Source: CBDUUP01 sp965370435 (GTDB taxonomy: Bacteria; Chloroflexota; Anaerolineae; Anaerolineales; UBA11579). From it: 5,076 bases of DNA. A model generated the notes under the pieces. It had not been told where the DNA came from. It saw nothing but the letters and a program-made list of their open reading frames with translations, and searched no databases. Position numbers and translations under genes: made by a program. Within the stretch, counting starts at the first letter, position 1; every line of letters starts with the position of its first letter. This document shows positions 1 through 5,065 of the stretch, in pieces. The DNA is taken from assembly GCA_965370435.1 (NCBI GenBank), contig CBDUUP010000321.1, positions 1-5,076 on the forward strand, written 5' to 3'.

Positions 1-612
1 GGTGAAGTGATCGTTTTGCACCCATTCTTCCAGGATGAAGGGGCCTGTGCCGGAAACACAGTCAGGGGTCAGACCGTAGCCTTCACCACAGGATTCGTAG
101 GTCTCTTGGCTCATCATCAGTCCCCAGGCGCCGGACAGGTTGAACAGCAAACCGGGGAAGGCGCCGTCCGTGTGTATTTCAACCGTGAGGTCGTCTACCA
201 CTACGACATCCGTCACCGGGGTGAAGAGGTAGCCGCAGCATCCGTCGCCATCTCGGACCAATTCGACATTCCACTTCACCACCTCGGCGTTGAAGTCAGA
301 GCCGTCGTGGAAGGTGATGCCTTCTTTCAGGTGGAAGGTCGTCACGCTGCCGTCAGCGGAGACTTCGTAGCTTTCCGTCAGGCCTCCGGGTTGAAATGCG
401 TAACTGGAGTCCACAGTTACCAGCGTATCGTAGACCATCATTACAGGCTCACCGGCGGTGGCCATGATGGAGATGTCAAAGGTTTCTGTATATTGTATGG
501 GGACGGAGACGACCAATTCTTTTGGCGTGTCGTCTACCTTCGGGCCGCAGGCGGAAAAGATAACAGCCAGCAGGATGGTCAGCGCGAAAATTTTCCAAAA
601 CTTTCTTTTCAT
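1..612 (-). CDS. ABC transporter solute-binding lipoprotein, family 5 (peptide/nickel type), N-terminal part
   Basis: This is the first 204 residues of a gene that runs off the left edge; no stop codon is reached. The ATG at 612-610 follows a strong SD (GGAGGAG, 619-625) at six bases. The N-terminus is a lipoprotein signal: MKRK, a hydrophobic stretch at residues 8-19, then FSAC with Cys22 as the predicted lipidated residue, so the protein should be anchored outside the cytoplasmic membrane. The mature part matches the extracellular solute-binding family 5 (SBP_bac_5, DppA/OppA/NikA fold): LTESYEVSADG (78-88), FHLKEGITFHDGSDFNAE (93-110), VKWNVE (112-117) and GTGPF (188-192). Family members are usually 500-600 residues, so about a third is visible. 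Cys125, Cys126, Cys175 and Cys185 might form disulfides. The ligand cannot be told; family members bind oligopeptides, nickel, sugars or other small molecules. Permease and ATPase genes would be expected further left. The family call is firm, the substrate is unknown. Confidence 0.9.
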   Translation of the reverse strand, partial: MKRKFWKIFALTILLAVIFSACGPKVDDTPKELVVSVPIQYTETFDISIMATAGEPVMMVYDTLVTVDSSYAFQPGGLTESYEVSADGSVTTFHLKEGITFHDGSDFNAEVVKWNVELVRDGDGCCGYLFTPVTDVVVVDDLTVEIHTDGAFPGLLFNLSGAWGLMMSQETYESCGEGYGLTPDCVSGTGPFILEEWVQNDHFT

Positions 613-618
613 TGCGTA

Positions 619-625
619 CTCCTCC
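619..625 (-). promoter_or_regulatory. Ribosome binding site of the solute-binding protein gene
   Basis: GGAGGAG on the minus strand lies six bases before the ATG at 612. It fixes the start of a gene whose end is outside the window. Confidence 0.85.
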
Positions 626-707
626 AAGTATTGGGTAGCAATTTATCAATAGCGAATATGCTTGTGGTTCAAATCTAGTTTATTTTTCTTCTAAATTACG
701 ATAAACT

Positions 708-718
708 TCACCTCCTTT
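708..718 (-). promoter_or_regulatory. Orphan consensus Shine-Dalgarno sequence in the leftward leader
   Basis: The minus strand reads AAAGGAGGTGA, an almost complete match to the 16S rRNA anti-SD sequence, but no ATG, GTG or TTG opens a reading frame at normal spacing. The only overlapping frame is a GTG at 711 that stops after six codons and sits inside the SD itself. The site lies about 95 bases upstream of the solute-binding protein start, which has its own SD. It may be a ribosome standby site, a leader feature, or the remnant of a lost gene. Confidence 0.4.
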
Positions 719-754
719 TATTATTGGAACCGATGGTTGTAGTTGGTTTCTACG

Positions 755-763
755 TTTATATCA
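755..763 (-). promoter_or_regulatory. Possible secondary promoter (extended -10) for the solute-binding protein gene
   Basis: The minus strand carries TG-A-TATAAA, a good extended -10 element. The bases 17 upstream (ACGAAC) are a poor -35. Transcription from it would start near 748 and give a leader of about 135 bases. It overlaps the inverted repeat at 763-779. It is weaker than the promoter at 854-881. Confidence 0.35.
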
Positions 764-779
764 CATCTTGAGCAGATGT
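763..779. repeat. Short inverted repeat beside the leftward extended -10
   Basis: ACATCT (763-768) and AGATGT (774-779) form six-base perfect arms around TGAGC. It touches the extended -10 at 755-763, so it could be a small operator or an RNA hairpin in the leader made from the upstream promoter. Arms this short also occur by chance. Confidence 0.3.
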
Positions 780-822
780 TCGTTTCTGTTTAGACTTTTT
801 TTCTTCAAAGACATCCGAGCCG

Positions 823-844
823 AAAGACAGACCGGTCGGTCTTT
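823..844. promoter_or_regulatory. TetR-family-like operator palindrome
   Basis: This is a 22-base near-perfect palindrome: AAAGAC, one unpaired base, the perfect core GACCGGTC, one unpaired base, then GTCTTT. Ten of eleven base pairs are symmetric. GACCG/CGGTC half-sites in a short contiguous palindrome are typical of several TetR/AcrR-family operators. It starts about three bases after the expected start of the leftward transcript from the promoter at 854-881, a classic repression position. It also lies immediately upstream of the -35 box of the rightward promoter at 848-876. No regulator gene is visible here, so the TetR assignment rests on site architecture only. Confidence 0.6.
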
Positions 845-847
845 ACC

Positions 848-876
848 TTGAATATTTTAGCACAAATGGATAAAAT
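848..876 (+). promoter_or_regulatory. Sigma-70-type promoter, rightward, overlapping the leftward one
   Basis: TTGAAT (848-853), a 17-base spacer and TAAAAT (871-876) match the consensus well. It would start transcription near 883 towards the serine hydrolase operon, with a leader of about 225 bases containing the inverted repeat at 920-1008. It occupies the same DNA as the leftward promoter, so the two could compete for polymerase. Confidence 0.45.
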
Positions 877-881
877 GTCAA
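854..881 (-). promoter_or_regulatory. Strong sigma-70-type promoter, leftward
   Basis: On the minus strand a perfect -35 box TTGACA (881-876) is followed after 16 bases by TAAAAT (859-854), preceded by TG-C as an extended -10. Transcription should start near 847, just before the palindrome at 823-844. The transcript would reach the solute-binding protein gene after a leader of about 235 bases. Confidence 0.65.
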
Positions 882-900
882 CTATCCTGATTGTACATGC

Positions 901-1028
901 TCAAGCTGTCTTAGAGAACTTCCCGCAGGTTGGTACTGGCGTATTAACATTTCCATTTTGGCGTGGCTGGATACTGAAATGGGTATTTTACGCCTAAACC
1001 TGCGGGAAATCGAGGTTCAAGCTGCCTT
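901..1028 (+). repeat. Direct repeat pair flanking the inverted repeat
   Basis: The bases at 901-912 and 1017-1028 agree at 11 of 12 positions, sharing TCAAGCTG and then CTT after one mismatch. The copies lie 11 and 8 bases outside the arms of the inverted repeat. If the inverted repeat is a mobile element the copies might be a target duplication, but the gaps argue against a simple one. Confidence 0.35.
920..1008. repeat. Long interrupted inverted repeat in the operon leader (hairpin or MITE-like)
   Basis: TTCCCGCAGGTT (920-931) is an exact reverse complement of AACCTGCGGGAA (997-1008). Further in, GGCGTA (938-943) pairs with TACGCC (989-994), and CATTTC (948-953) pairs with GAAATG (976-981), giving about 24 base pairs with internal loops. 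The structure is flanked by near-identical direct repeats at 901-912 and 1017-1028 (TCAAGCTG plus a near-matching tail, 11 of 12 bases). This could be a small non-autonomous element with degraded target duplication, or a folded RNA leader of the operon. No T-tract follows, so it is not a simple terminator. Confidence 0.6.
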
Positions 1029-1041
1029 TCAGGTCGGCTCA

Positions 1042-1050
1042 TGCTACAAT
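1042..1050 (+). promoter_or_regulatory. Extended -10 promoter just upstream of the operon
   Basis: TG-C-TACAAT is a good extended -10. The hexamer 17 bases upstream (CTGCCT, 1022-1027) keeps only three consensus bases. Transcription would start near 1057, giving a leader of about 50 bases before the ATG at 1108 and bypassing the inverted repeat at 920-1008. This may be the main or native operon promoter. Confidence 0.45.
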
Positions 1051-1107
1051 ACAATCCCCACGCACGATAGGTATTTCCCCAAACAAATTCCTTTGGAGAC
1101 CGCCGCC

Positions 1108-2220
1108 ATGCAAGGATCAATTGACCAAATCGTCAGTTCCCTGGACGTTCGCCCCCAGAATACCGGATTGATTGTGGGAGTGGTCAAAGACGGCCAGCTT
1201 TCTGTCTTCGGCTATGGCAGGGCGAGCCAAGCCAACGGTGAGCCTCCCACCGGGGACACCATATTCGAGATTGCATCAATCACCAAAGTCTTCACCGCCT
1301 CCTTGCTGTCCATCCTGATCGCAGATGGGCTTCTCAACCTGGAGGATGCGGTCTGTAATCTCGTGCCCGCGCTGTCCCATCTGCCGCCGGAGATAACTCT
1401 GGGGAGGCTCGCCACCCATACCGCGGGGCTGCCTAAAATGCCCTCCAATTTGCTGCCATCCATGCTCAAGAACCGGAACGATCCATTTGCTGCCTACACG
1501 GAAGCTGATCTCCTGGCCTACCTCTCCAAGTACCAACCCAGGCGAACCGGGGAATCTGCTGAACCGGTCTACCTCTACTCGAATCTGGGCTATGCCTTGT
1601 TGGGATACACTCTGGCGCAAAGGGCCGGTTTCTCCTACCAACAGGTCCTGGTCAACAGGATTTGCCTTCCGCTCGACATGCCCGACACCCTCATCGCCCT
1701 GTCCCCAGAGCAGGAAACGCACCTTGCTCCGCCTCACAAGGCCAATGGAAAACCGGCCCTCAATTGGGATTTGAGTGGTTTTGCGGGCGCGGGCGCGCTG
1801 CGCTCCACTGCCAACAACCTGCTGAAATTCCTGGCCGCCAACCTGGGAACGCCCCCTTCCGATTTAACCGGCCTGCTCCAAGCCTGCCACCTCACCCATC
1901 CTGGAAATTTTCCCCCGCCGGGATTCTTGCCCCGGATGCTGGCCGCGTTGTTCCGGGAGGGGCAGGACACCCGCCACTACGAACAAGCTATGGGCCTGGG
2001 ATGGCATGTGGGACAGCTTTCGCCTGGCGGCGCGCAGGTTCATTGGCGTCACGGGGCCACCGGCGGATACAAGGGTTTTATAGGCTTCGTGAAAGAAACC
2101 GGCAGCGGCGTGGTGGCGCTTGCCAACCGGGGACTGGAATTTTTGGACCCTTTTCTCAACACCTCCTCTGCGGACAAAGTTGGTTTCAGCGTTCTCGAAT
2201 TCCTCAATTCTTCAAGGTAA
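1108..2220 (+). CDS. Serine hydrolase of the beta-lactamase family (class C / esterase-like fold)
   Basis: A 370-residue protein of the beta-lactamase/transpeptidase-like family (PF00144), which includes AmpC, DD-peptidases and EstB-type esterases. SITK at 57-60 supplies the nucleophile Ser57 and Lys60; YSN at 157-159 supplies Tyr157. The third motif is RHGATGG at 314-320, where AmpC has KTG; the His-containing form is usual in esterase and peptidase relatives, so true beta-lactamase activity is doubtful. No signal peptide or membrane segment is present, pointing to a cytosolic enzyme acting on an imported or internal ester or amide. The frame stays open to a TTG at 958, but I chose ATG 1108: it has GGAG at 1095-1098, nine bases upstream, family similarity begins just after it, and the upstream part overlaps the inverted repeat and a promoter. 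It is the first gene of the operon. Fold certain, substrate unknown. Confidence 0.9.
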   Translation: MQGSIDQIVSSLDVRPQNTGLIVGVVKDGQLSVFGYGRASQANGEPPTGDTIFEIASITKVFTASLLSILIADGLLNLEDAVCNLVPALSHLPPEITLGRLATHTAGLPKMPSNLLPSMLKNRNDPFAAYTEADLLAYLSKYQPRRTGESAEPVYLYSNLGYALLGYTLAQRAGFSYQQVLVNRICLPLDMPDTLIALSPEQETHLAPPHKANGKPALNWDLSGFAGAGALRSTANNLLKFLAANLGTPPSDLTGLLQACHLTHPGNFPPPGFLPRMLAALFREGQDTRHYEQAMGLGWHVGQLSPGGAQVHWRHGATGGYKGFIGFVKETGSGVVALANRGLEFLDPFLNTSSADKVGFSVLEFLNSSR

Positions 2221-2232
2221 AGAGCCAATATA

Positions 2233-3636
2233 ATGAAGGAACCCATTCAAAACCTCACCGCAGACGCCCTGGATTTCCTGGCCTCGGTGGTGGGCGACGC
2301 TCACCTTTCGGTCAAAGAGGCCGACCGGGACCAACACGCCAGCGACGAGTCCTTCCATACCGCCCGCCGTCCGGCAGCCGTCGTTTGGCCCGCCTCGGCG
2401 GAAGAGATCGCCGCCATATTGAAGTACGCCGACCAGAACCGGATCCCGGTCACGCCCTGGGGAGCGGGCACCAGCCTGGAAGGGAATCCCATCCCCATAT
2501 ACGGCGGCATTGTGCTTGACACCCTGCGAATGGACCAGATCCTGGAGATTCGCTCCGATGACTTCCAGGTGGACGTGCAGGCTGGGGTGAAGTACAAGGA
2601 TATGAACGCCGTCCTGGGAAAACAGGGATTGTTCTTTCCCCCCGATCCAGGGGCCAACGCCAGCATCGGAGGCATGGTCGCCAACAACGCCGCCGGAACC
2701 CGCACCCTCCGTTATGGCATGACCCGGGACAACGTCCTGCGGTTGGAAGTCGTGCTGGCTTCAGGCGAGATCATCTACACCGGGACCCGTTCGACCAAAA
2801 CTTCTTCGGGGTACGATTTGGTTCACCTGTTTGTAGGGTCGGAAGGCACTCTGGGAGTGGTCACTCAGGCGACCCTGAAACTAGCTCCGTTGCCTGAAAA
2901 ATTCAGCGCCGTCATCGCTTCCTTCCCCTCGTTGGAGAGCGCAACCGGAGCCGTTTCCACCATCATGGGAAGCGGGATGACCCCTGCCGCCCTGGAATTC
3001 ATCGATCCCGCCACATTGGTGGAACTCAACGCCTCCGGCGAGTTCGAACTCCCCGTAGAGCCTACCCTGCTGATGGAATTCCACAGCGCCACCGACGCCG
3101 GTCTGAAAGAGGAACTGGCGGTGATGGAAGAACTATGCCGGGAAGAGGGTTGCCTGACCTTCGAGGCCGGGCTGGGCCGGAGCGAACGCGACCGCCTCTG
3201 GAAAGCCCGCCACCAGACGTACGAAATTCTGGTGCGCCACAATCCAAGGTCCGCCTTCTTGATCGTGGACGTGGCCGTGCCGGTCTCCAAGTATCCCCAG
3301 TTGGTTGCCCTGGCCCAGAGCGCATTATCCCAACGGGACTTGCAGGGCTATCTGGTCGGCCACGCCGGGGATGGGAATCTGCACCCTCTGATCCCCTATA
3401 CCCCCGATGACGCAGACAGCTACACGCTCGCCCTCGCCGCCGACCAAGCCATCGTTGAAGCCGCCATCTCGATGGGCGGCACCGCCACCGGGGAACACGG
3501 CGTCGGCATCGGCAAACGCCAGTTCATGGCCCTCGAACACGGTAAGAGTCTTGACGTGATGCGGGCCATCAAAGCCGCCCTCGACCCCAATAACATCCTC
3601 AACCCCGGCAAGATCTTCCCGCCGGAGGAAAAGTAA
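2233..3636 (+). CDS. FAD-linked D-lactate dehydrogenase / glycolate oxidase GlcD-like (LDHD type)
   Basis: A 467-residue flavoprotein that should oxidise a D-2-hydroxy acid (D-lactate, glycolate or similar) to the 2-oxo acid, passing electrons to a cytochrome, quinone or flavoprotein partner. The N-terminal FAD_binding_4 domain spans about 45-215: VVWPASAEEI, the loop PWGAGTSLEGN (75-85), DPGANASIGGMVANNAAG (138-155) and FVGSEGTLG (200-208). The C-terminal FAD-oxidase_C domain spans about 220-463. It carries GHAGDGNLH with His377 and His384, and TGEHG with Glu421 and His422; in D-2-hydroxyglutarate dehydrogenase the equivalents bind metal and serve catalysis. The N-terminal region DESFHTARRPAAVVWP resembles mitochondrial LDHD more than multi-subunit GlcD, and no GlcE or iron-sulfur GlcF gene is adjacent, so it probably works alone. 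The ATG is 12 bases after the hydrolase stop, with only a weak SD (AAAGAG), so translational coupling is likely. The exact acid is not determined. Confidence 0.93.
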   Translation: MKEPIQNLTADALDFLASVVGDAHLSVKEADRDQHASDESFHTARRPAAVVWPASAEEIAAILKYADQNRIPVTPWGAGTSLEGNPIPIYGGIVLDTLRMDQILEIRSDDFQVDVQAGVKYKDMNAVLGKQGLFFPPDPGANASIGGMVANNAAGTRTLRYGMTRDNVLRLEVVLASGEIIYTGTRSTKTSSGYDLVHLFVGSEGTLGVVTQATLKLAPLPEKFSAVIASFPSLESATGAVSTIMGSGMTPAALEFIDPATLVELNASGEFELPVEPTLLMEFHSATDAGLKEELAVMEELCREEGCLTFEAGLGRSERDRLWKARHQTYEILVRHNPRSAFLIVDVAVPVSKYPQLVALAQSALSQRDLQGYLVGHAGDGNLHPLIPYTPDDADSYTLALAADQAIVEAAISMGGTATGEHGVGIGKRQFMALEHGKSLDVMRAIKAALDPNNILNPGKIFPPEEK

Positions 3637-3645
3637 ACATTCGAT

Positions 3646-3651
3646 AGGAGG
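3646..3651 (+). promoter_or_regulatory. Ribosome binding site of the MaoC gene
   Basis: AGGAGG ten bases before the ATG at 3662. It is clearly stronger than the site before the dehydrogenase gene, so the third gene may be translated independently and at a higher rate. Confidence 0.8.
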
Positions 3652-3661
3652 TTTTGCCAAC

Positions 3662-4087
3662 ATGCAAGAACGCACCGATTTTCAAGTCGGGGAGCAATCC
3701 ACCCTGACCAAGACCATTTCCGATGAAGACATCCGGGACTTCGCCCGCATCTGTGGGGACGAAAACCCCGTCCACCTCGATGAGGACTACGCCAAAGGAA
3801 CTTTTTTCAAGGGGCGCATCGCTCATGGGGCGTTGGTGGCCAGTCTGATCTCGGCGGTGCTGGGGAACCAACTGCCCGGCCCGGGTTGTATCTATCTGAG
3901 CCAGGAGGTCAAGTTTAAAGCGCCAGTGCGCCCCGGCGACACCGTCACCGCCCGGGCCGAAGTCACCGCCTGGGACCAGGATCGGGGCCGCATCACCCTG
4001 CTGACTGAAGTTGCCAACCAAGACGGCCTGGTCGTCATCACCGGCCAGGCCGTCTTGGTGATGGCCTCCTATTTGAAAGTTACATAA
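3662..4087 (+). CDS. MaoC-type (R)-specific enoyl-CoA hydratase / dehydratase
   Basis: A 141-residue single hot-dog domain protein (MaoC_dehydratas, PhaJ-like length). The hydratase-2 motif is complete: ICGDENPVHLDEDYA at 30-44 with the catalytic pair Asp33 and His38, followed by FFKGRIAHG (48-56). The C-terminal part KFKAPVRPGDTVTARAEV is typical of the family. It should reversibly hydrate a trans-2-enoyl-CoA to a (3R)-hydroxyacyl-CoA, as in beta-oxidation to polyhydroxyalkanoate supply, or dehydrate another hydroxyacyl-CoA such as a C4-C5 branched or dicarboxylic one. It is a soluble cytosolic enzyme, expected to be a dimer. It is the last operon gene, 25 bases after the dehydrogenase; no acyl-CoA synthetase or transferase is in view to make its substrate. 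No clear intrinsic terminator follows: only a four-base AT-rich hairpin at 4082-4093 is visible. Confidence 0.92.
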   Translation: MQERTDFQVGEQSTLTKTISDEDIRDFARICGDENPVHLDEDYAKGTFFKGRIAHGALVASLISAVLGNQLPGPGCIYLSQEVKFKAPVRPGDTVTARAEVTAWDQDRGRITLLTEVANQDGLVVITGQAVLVMASYLKVT

Positions 4088-4356
4088 AAATGTCATTTCT
4101 CCCTTCAGGTTGAGCAGGATATGCCTTTCAGAGGACGAGTGTTGAATTTGTAGCTTTCACCTGACTTTGAATAATCAGACACTTCGAAGGAATCTTGGTA
4201 GTTTTGATAGAAAAATTAAAAACGGCAGTGGAAATTTCCTAAAGGGTCTATTATTATCCTAAATCTTTACCAAAGCTCATGTAAGTTTATGAAAAATTAA
4301 TTGGCCAAATGTAACCGGATAACTCCTTTTCCTCGGGAGAAGAAAGAGTAATCAAA
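4088..4356. other. Convergent AT-rich intergenic region
   Basis: The 269 bases between the MaoC stop and the dut stop contain no credible reading frame, RNA gene or family motif. Visible structure is limited to weak inverted repeats, for example AGTGTTGA (4138-4145) against TCAGACACT (4175-4183) with one bulge, and the hairpin at 4322-4349. Base composition drops sharply here. Confidence 0.5.
4322..4349 (-). terminator. Purine/pyrimidine hairpin directly behind dut (possible terminator)
   Basis: Arms at 4322-4334 and 4337-4349 are complementary along 13 positions on the minus-strand RNA, with two G-U pairs and one mismatch, closing on a small CCCG-type loop. The hairpin begins eight bases after the dut stop codon. 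There is no U-tract on either side, so an intrinsic terminator is doubtful; it may instead protect the 3' end of the dut mRNA. Confidence 0.3.
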
Positions 4357-4815
4357 TTATGTATTACCTGTAGAACCAAATCCTCTGATGTCCCTTTCTG
4401 ATTCAGCTAAATTATCAACTATTTTGAAATCCGCAGTCACAATTGGAGCGAGTATCAATTGAGCGATTTTTTGCCCCTTTTTTAAATGATATGGCTTTGA
4501 CCCCAAATTAATCAATATTACTTTTACTTCTCCTCGATAACCTGAATCAATTGTACCCGGAGCATTTAATACAGATATTCCGTGCTTGAGAGCCATCCCG
4601 CTCCTTGATCTGATTTGAAGTTCGAAACCATGAGGCACTTCTACTGCAAGACCTGTAGATATTGCTTTTCTTTCCGTGGGTAGCAAAATTGTATCTATTA
4701 TGGAATATAGATCTGCTCCCGCATCATCGGGATATGCATAGTTGGGTATTCTCGCAGCAGGTTCTAAGGTTTTAACCTTGATAATATGAAGAGTATCATT
4801 TTTTGATTTTGACAT
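4357..4815 (-). CDS. dut: Deoxyuridine 5'-triphosphate nucleotidohydrolase (dUTPase)
   Basis: A 152-residue trimeric dUTPase that hydrolyses dUTP to dUMP and pyrophosphate, keeping uracil out of DNA and feeding dTMP synthesis. All five family motifs are present in order: DAGADLYS (31-38), RSRSGMA (69-75), NAPGTIDSGYRGEV (84-97), GQKIAQLI (114-121) and RGFGSTG (144-150). Asp90 in motif III should activate the water, and Tyr93 selects deoxyribose. The glycine-rich motif V closes over the active site in trimeric enzymes. The length is normal for bacteria or phages. The ATG at 4815 follows AGGA (4821-4824) at five bases. The gene is convergent with the operon and noticeably richer in A and T, with codons such as AAA, TTT and ATT favoured, unlike the GC-rich genes to its left. 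That may reflect horizontal or phage origin, or simply a different local background. The function is certain. Confidence 0.97.
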   Translation of the reverse strand: MSKSKNDTLHIIKVKTLEPAARIPNYAYPDDAGADLYSIIDTILLPTERKAISTGLAVEVPHGFELQIRSRSGMALKHGISVLNAPGTIDSGYRGEVKVILINLGSKPYHLKKGQKIAQLILAPIVTADFKIVDNLAESERDIRGFGSTGNT

Positions 4816-4879
4816 TTAGTTCCTGACCATTGGTACCCAAATAATGAAATTGTGCAAATTCCGTAAGACTAATGTGGAA

Positions 4880-5065
4880 TCATTTTTTATCTATACTTCT
4901 ATAAAGAAGTATTAAAGATATTACAGAAGTAAACTGAACAGCCAAGATTTTTGAGTCGTAACTAATATCATCGAAATACATCTTGATGGAATCCCAATAT
5001 AAACTAAGAGTTAATAATAATATTATTGAAACAATAATTAAAAATTTTCCTAAACCTAAATAAAT
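4880..5065 (-). CDS. Possible small two-helix membrane protein or gene remnant upstream of dut
   Basis: This is an open stretch of 61 codons before a TGA stop at 4882-4880, following an in-frame TGA at 5068-5066. The translation has two hydrophobic segments, KFLIIVSIILLLTLSLYW (about 7-24) and ILAVQFTSVISLILLY (about 40-55), separated by a polar linker with DDISYDSK and ending in RSIDKK. That pattern looks like a real small membrane protein. However, the frame has no ATG, GTG or TTG before the internal ATG at 4981, which would remove the first helix and has no SD. A GTG at 5069 lies in a different frame. It may be a frameshifted or decayed gene, a tail of a larger protein broken by the TGA, or a chance frame in AT-rich DNA, where hydrophobic codons are common. 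I recognise no family. Confidence 0.3.
   Translation of the reverse strand: MYLGLGKFLIIVSIILLLTLSLYWDSIKMYFDDISYDSKILAVQFTSVISLILLYRSIDKK

Noticed and set aside
7..678. 223-codon plus-strand frame at the left end
   Set aside because: It is antisense to the solute-binding protein, whose lipoprotein signal, SD and family motifs are unmistakable.
958..1107. N-terminal extension of the serine hydrolase from a TTG at 958
   Set aside because: It has no SD, no signal peptide or family similarity, and overlaps the inverted repeat and the promoter at 1042-1050. The ATG at 1108 has a proper SD.
1662..2519. 285-codon plus-strand frame across the hydrolase/dehydrogenase junction
   Set aside because: It is a shadow in a GC-rich region, rich in Arg, Pro and Gly, and overlaps two genes with complete catalytic motifs.
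4082..4093. Hairpin ACAT-AAAA-ATGT as terminator of the operon
   Set aside because: The stem has four pairs, mostly A-T, and no T-tract follows, so it is too weak to call.
3599..4096. 165-codon minus-strand frame opposite the MaoC gene
   Set aside because: The plus strand carries the complete hydratase motif and a strong SD; the antisense translation has no recognisable family pattern.
4830..4857. Promoter for dut: TTGCAC, 16 bases, TACCAA on the minus strand
   Set aside because: It would start transcription at or inside the dut SD, leaving almost no leader, and the -10 is poor.
5022..5038. AT-only hairpin ATTATTG-AAA-CAATAAT near the right end
   Set aside because: It contains one G-C pair per arm, lies inside AT-rich DNA and a possible reading frame, and such hairpins are expected by chance.
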